From: Pseudonocardia ammonioxydans
Lineage (GTDB): Bacteria > Actinomycetota > Actinomycetes > Mycobacteriales > Pseudonocardiaceae
Assembly (NCBI RefSeq): GCF_900115005.1
Contig: NZ_FOUY01000010.1
Location: 62,001 to 126,000 of the forward strand
DNA: 64,000 nucleotides
Direction: 5' to 3'
Positions 62,381-64,000 of this stretch are shown here, piece after piece (the first letter of the stretch is position 1; each line of letters opens with the position of its first letter). The notes under the pieces are model-generated. The model saw only the letters and a program-made list of their open reading frames with translations. It did no database searches and had not been told where the DNA came from. The position numbers and the translations under genes are program-made.

Positions 62381-63017
62381 CGGCGGCCTGCGGCACCGCA
62401 GCGGCCGAGCTGCGCCGCTCGGGAGCCCGGACGAGCCGGGCGACGAGCTCGAGACCCGCGCCCTCCGTCATCGCCACGACCGCGTCGGGATCGAGCCGGT
62501 GGAAGTCGAGCGACACCTGCTGTCCGAACGCCTCGTCGAGGCGCAGCGTGTCCGTGCCGGCCTGGAAGCCCAGCAGCAGGTAGCCACCGGGCCGGAGCAC
62601 CCGCCGGAACTCCGCCAGCACCGCGGGCCGGTCGCCCTCCGGGACGTGGATGAGCGAGTACCAGGCCACCACCGCCGCGAGGGTCGCGTCCGCGGCGTCG
62701 AGCCGGCCCATCTCACCGACCGCGAAGCCGACCTGCGGGAACGTCCGCCGGGCGAGCGCCACCATGGCCGGCGACAGATCGATCCCGCGGACCTGCAGCC
62801 CCAGCCGTCGCAGTTGGTCGGTCACGACGCCCGGCCCGCACCCCGCCTCGACCGTGCTGGGATCGGCGTGCTCGCGCCGGACCGTCTCGGCGAACCCCGT
62901 GAGCAGGGCGCGGTCGAGCGGGGCGTCGTCGAGCTCGGTCCGGAACAGTTCCGCGTAGTCCTCGGCGATCGCGTCGTAGAAGGTCCTCGTCGCGATCACG
63001 TGTGCAGGCTCGGTCAC
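62358..63017 (-). CDS. SAM-dependent methyltransferase, class I
   Basis: 219 residues from GTG 63017; ATG 63047 is an alternative that overlaps the TetR stop. Rossmann motif VEAGCGPGVVTDQL near residue 58, then RGIDLSPAMVALARRTFP, and 'AAVVAWYSLIHVPEGDRPAV' and FRRVLRPGGYLLLGF of the Methyltransf_11/25 group. Substrate unknown. It follows the TetR gene on the same strand by 10 bases and overlaps the phosphotransferase gene by 23 bases. Confidence 0.88.
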   Translation of the reverse strand: MTEPAHVIATRTFYDAIAEDYAELFRTELDDAPLDRALLTGFAETVRREHADPSTVEAGCGPGVVTDQLRRLGLQVRGIDLSPAMVALARRTFPQVGFAVGEMGRLDAADATLAAVVAWYSLIHVPEGDRPAVLAEFRRVLRPGGYLLLGFQAGTDTLRLDEAFGQQVSLDFHRLDPDAVVAMTEGAGLELVARLVRAPERRSSAAAVPQAAVIARRPG

Positions 63018-63027
63018 GAGCCGGAGG

Positions 63028-63687
63028 TTAGGGCGCACCCCCGACATCCGGGCCGGTCACCGGCGACAGCCACACGCCCACGACCGCGTCGACCAGCCCG
63101 GTCGCGGCCTCCGACCAGGTGGCTCGCGCGGTCGGGGCTCCCTCGGCGACCGCACGTTCGCGGTCCGCGAAGAAATGGATCATGAGGAGCCGGCAGATGT
63201 CGGTGCGCTCCAGCCGGACCTCGACCGGCAACGCCGGCAGGCAGGAGTTCAGCCCCTCCAGCGCGGTCGTGAGGACCGGCGACCCGAGCGACTCGGCCAC
63301 CATGAGGTCGCGGGAGGCCGGATCGGTGAGGAGCTGGGCGGCGAAGCGGGCGTACCAGGTGGGGGAGCCGAGCTCGCCGAGATGGTCCGCCGTCGGCCGG
63401 ACGAGGCAGTCCACCCACTCGCGGACCCCCGGCCCCGGCGGGAGCGCCGCGACCCGCGCGGCGCGGAGCCGGTCGATCTCCACCGTACGGCGGCGGACGA
63501 GCGCGCGCACGAGGTCGGCCTTGGTACCGAAGTGATAGCTGACGACGGCGTTGTTGCCCTGGCCCGCCGCCTCGGCCACGGCCCGGTTGGAGATCGCGTG
63601 GACGCCGTGCTCGGCGAAGAGCCGCTCGGCGGCGTCCAGGATCCGCTCCCGGGTCGCGCCGCTGCGGTCCGTCCGCGCTCGAGCCAT
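63028..63687 (-). CDS. TetR/AcrR family regulator
   Basis: 219 residues from ATG 63687. N-terminal DNA-binding domain RERILDAAERLFAEHGVHAI with HTH NRAVAEAAGQGNNAVVSYHF GTKADLVRAL. The C-terminal domain includes WVDCLVRPTADHLGELGSPT WYARFAAQLL, common in regulators of P450 genes. It is divergent from the cytochrome P450 gene at 63825 and probably represses it. A GTG at 63696 is an in-frame alternative. Confidence 0.92.
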   Translation of the reverse strand: MARARTDRSGATRERILDAAERLFAEHGVHAISNRAVAEAAGQGNNAVVSYHFGTKADLVRALVRRRTVEIDRLRAARVAALPPGPGVREWVDCLVRPTADHLGELGSPTWYARFAAQLLTDPASRDLMVAESLGSPVLTTALEGLNSCLPALPVEVRLERTDICRLLMIHFFADRERAVAEGAPTARATWSEAATGLVDAVVGVWLSPVTGPDVGGAP

Positions 63688-63824
63688 CACGGCCACCCCC
63701 TCTCCGTCCGACCGTTTCCGCTGGTCACGGGCAATTCTCGATGCACCGTTCGATTAAGTCAAGCGGATGATTTACGTTTCAGCGGGTCTCCGACGACCCT
63801 ATGCCCACCACCGAGGAGCACCGG

Positions 63825-64000
63825 ATGAGCACCACCGCCACCCGCCCGGCCGGCTTCGGCCCGGCACCCGACGTCGAGGCCCTGCGCGAGCGGCCCGGAC
63901 CCGTGCAGGTCCCGACCCTCTTCGGGCCTCCGGCCTGGCTGCTGACCCGGCACTCCGACGTCCGCCGGATGCTCGGCGACGCCGAGACCTTCCGCAACGG
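63825..64000 (+). CDS. Cytochrome P450, N-terminal fragment cut by the window end
   Basis: 58 residues are visible: MSTTATRPAGFGPAPDVEA then LRERPGPVQVPTLFGPPAWL LTRHSDVRRMLGDAETF, the standard start of bacterial class I P450s (the 'W-L-x-T-x-H-x-D-V-R' block before helix B). Heme-binding Cys lies outside the window. ATG 63825 follows GAGGAG at a good distance; ATG 63801 is in frame but has no site. Divergent from a TetR gene. Confidence 0.85.
   Translation, partial: MSTTATRPAGFGPAPDVEALRERPGPVQVPTLFGPPAWLLTRHSDVRRMLGDAETFRN

Overview
This is high-GC DNA (roughly 73%) with dense genes, frequent GTG starts and many 4-base (ATGA/GTGA) gene overlaps. It comes from an actinomycete chromosome, most likely Pseudonocardia or a close relative in the Pseudonocardiaceae. 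The gene set matches the purA to clpB and dnaK region of Mycobacterium tuberculosis (purA, DUF3151, fba, DedA, SpoU methylase, pyrE, clpB, a flavohemoprotein, dnaK-grpE-dnaJ-hspR, etfD, dcd), shuffled and interrupted by accessory genes. Genus and synteny are judged from protein features by eye; no search was run.

Region 1-9.4 kb. A purA fragment and a divergent hypothetical gene are followed by a plus-strand operon. It begins with a 22-residue leader peptide of the actinobacterial Arg-Arg-His-Val-Asp-Leu...Cys type, then a solute-binding lipoprotein, two permeases, a fused double ATPase and an NtaA/SnaA/DszA-type flavin monooxygenase. This reads as an organosulfur uptake and desulfurization operon with a cysteine-sensing leader. 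An acyltransferase overlaps its 3' end.

Region 9.5-25.6 kb. Housekeeping genes (FUSC membrane protein, DUF3151, fba, an ECF-like sigma factor, DedA, SpoU, pyrE, a Baeyer-Villiger-type monooxygenase, clpB) are mixed with two SDR proteins (one without a catalytic Tyr/Lys), a frameshifted adenosine deaminase and a three-gene WXG/YbaB cluster.

Region 25.6-36 kb. The clpB control region (HspR box over a SigH/SigR-type promoter) is followed by an unusual array of about twelve diverged 61-62 bp repeats. Then come a PNPOx-like protein, a globin-reductase, an ABC importer operon that lacks an ATPase and ends in a TauD/TfdA dioxygenase, a divergent MFS transporter, and a RidA/TetR pair.

Region 35.8-43.7 kb. 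The dnaK-grpE-dnaJ-hspR heat-shock operon has two HspR-type operators and a SigH-type promoter upstream. It is followed by a DUF3558 lipoprotein and a small type VII secretion satellite (PE-like, PPE-like, EspG).

Region 43.7-51.2 kb. Six translationally coupled minus-strand genes form a type IV secretion-like membrane complex: a pilin-like peptide, a small VirB3/PrgI-like protein, a VirB4-like ATPase, a VirB6/TrbL-like protein, a VirB8/TcpC-like protein and an NlpC/P60 wall hydrolase. There is no relaxase or coupling protein in the window. This is the strongest candidate for an under-described system.

Region 51.2-64 kb. EtfD, dcd and a degenerate WecB-like protein precede tRNA-Gly(CCC). A 61-bp hairpin repeat at the tRNA 3' end recurs 1,038 bp downstream, and the segment between the copies holds a MarR gene behind a MerR/SoxR-type promoter. 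The window ends with YceI, a tandem universal stress protein, a DUF222-HNH protein, an aminoglycoside phosphotransferase-like gene with one internal TGA, a methyltransferase, a TetR regulator and the start of a cytochrome P450.
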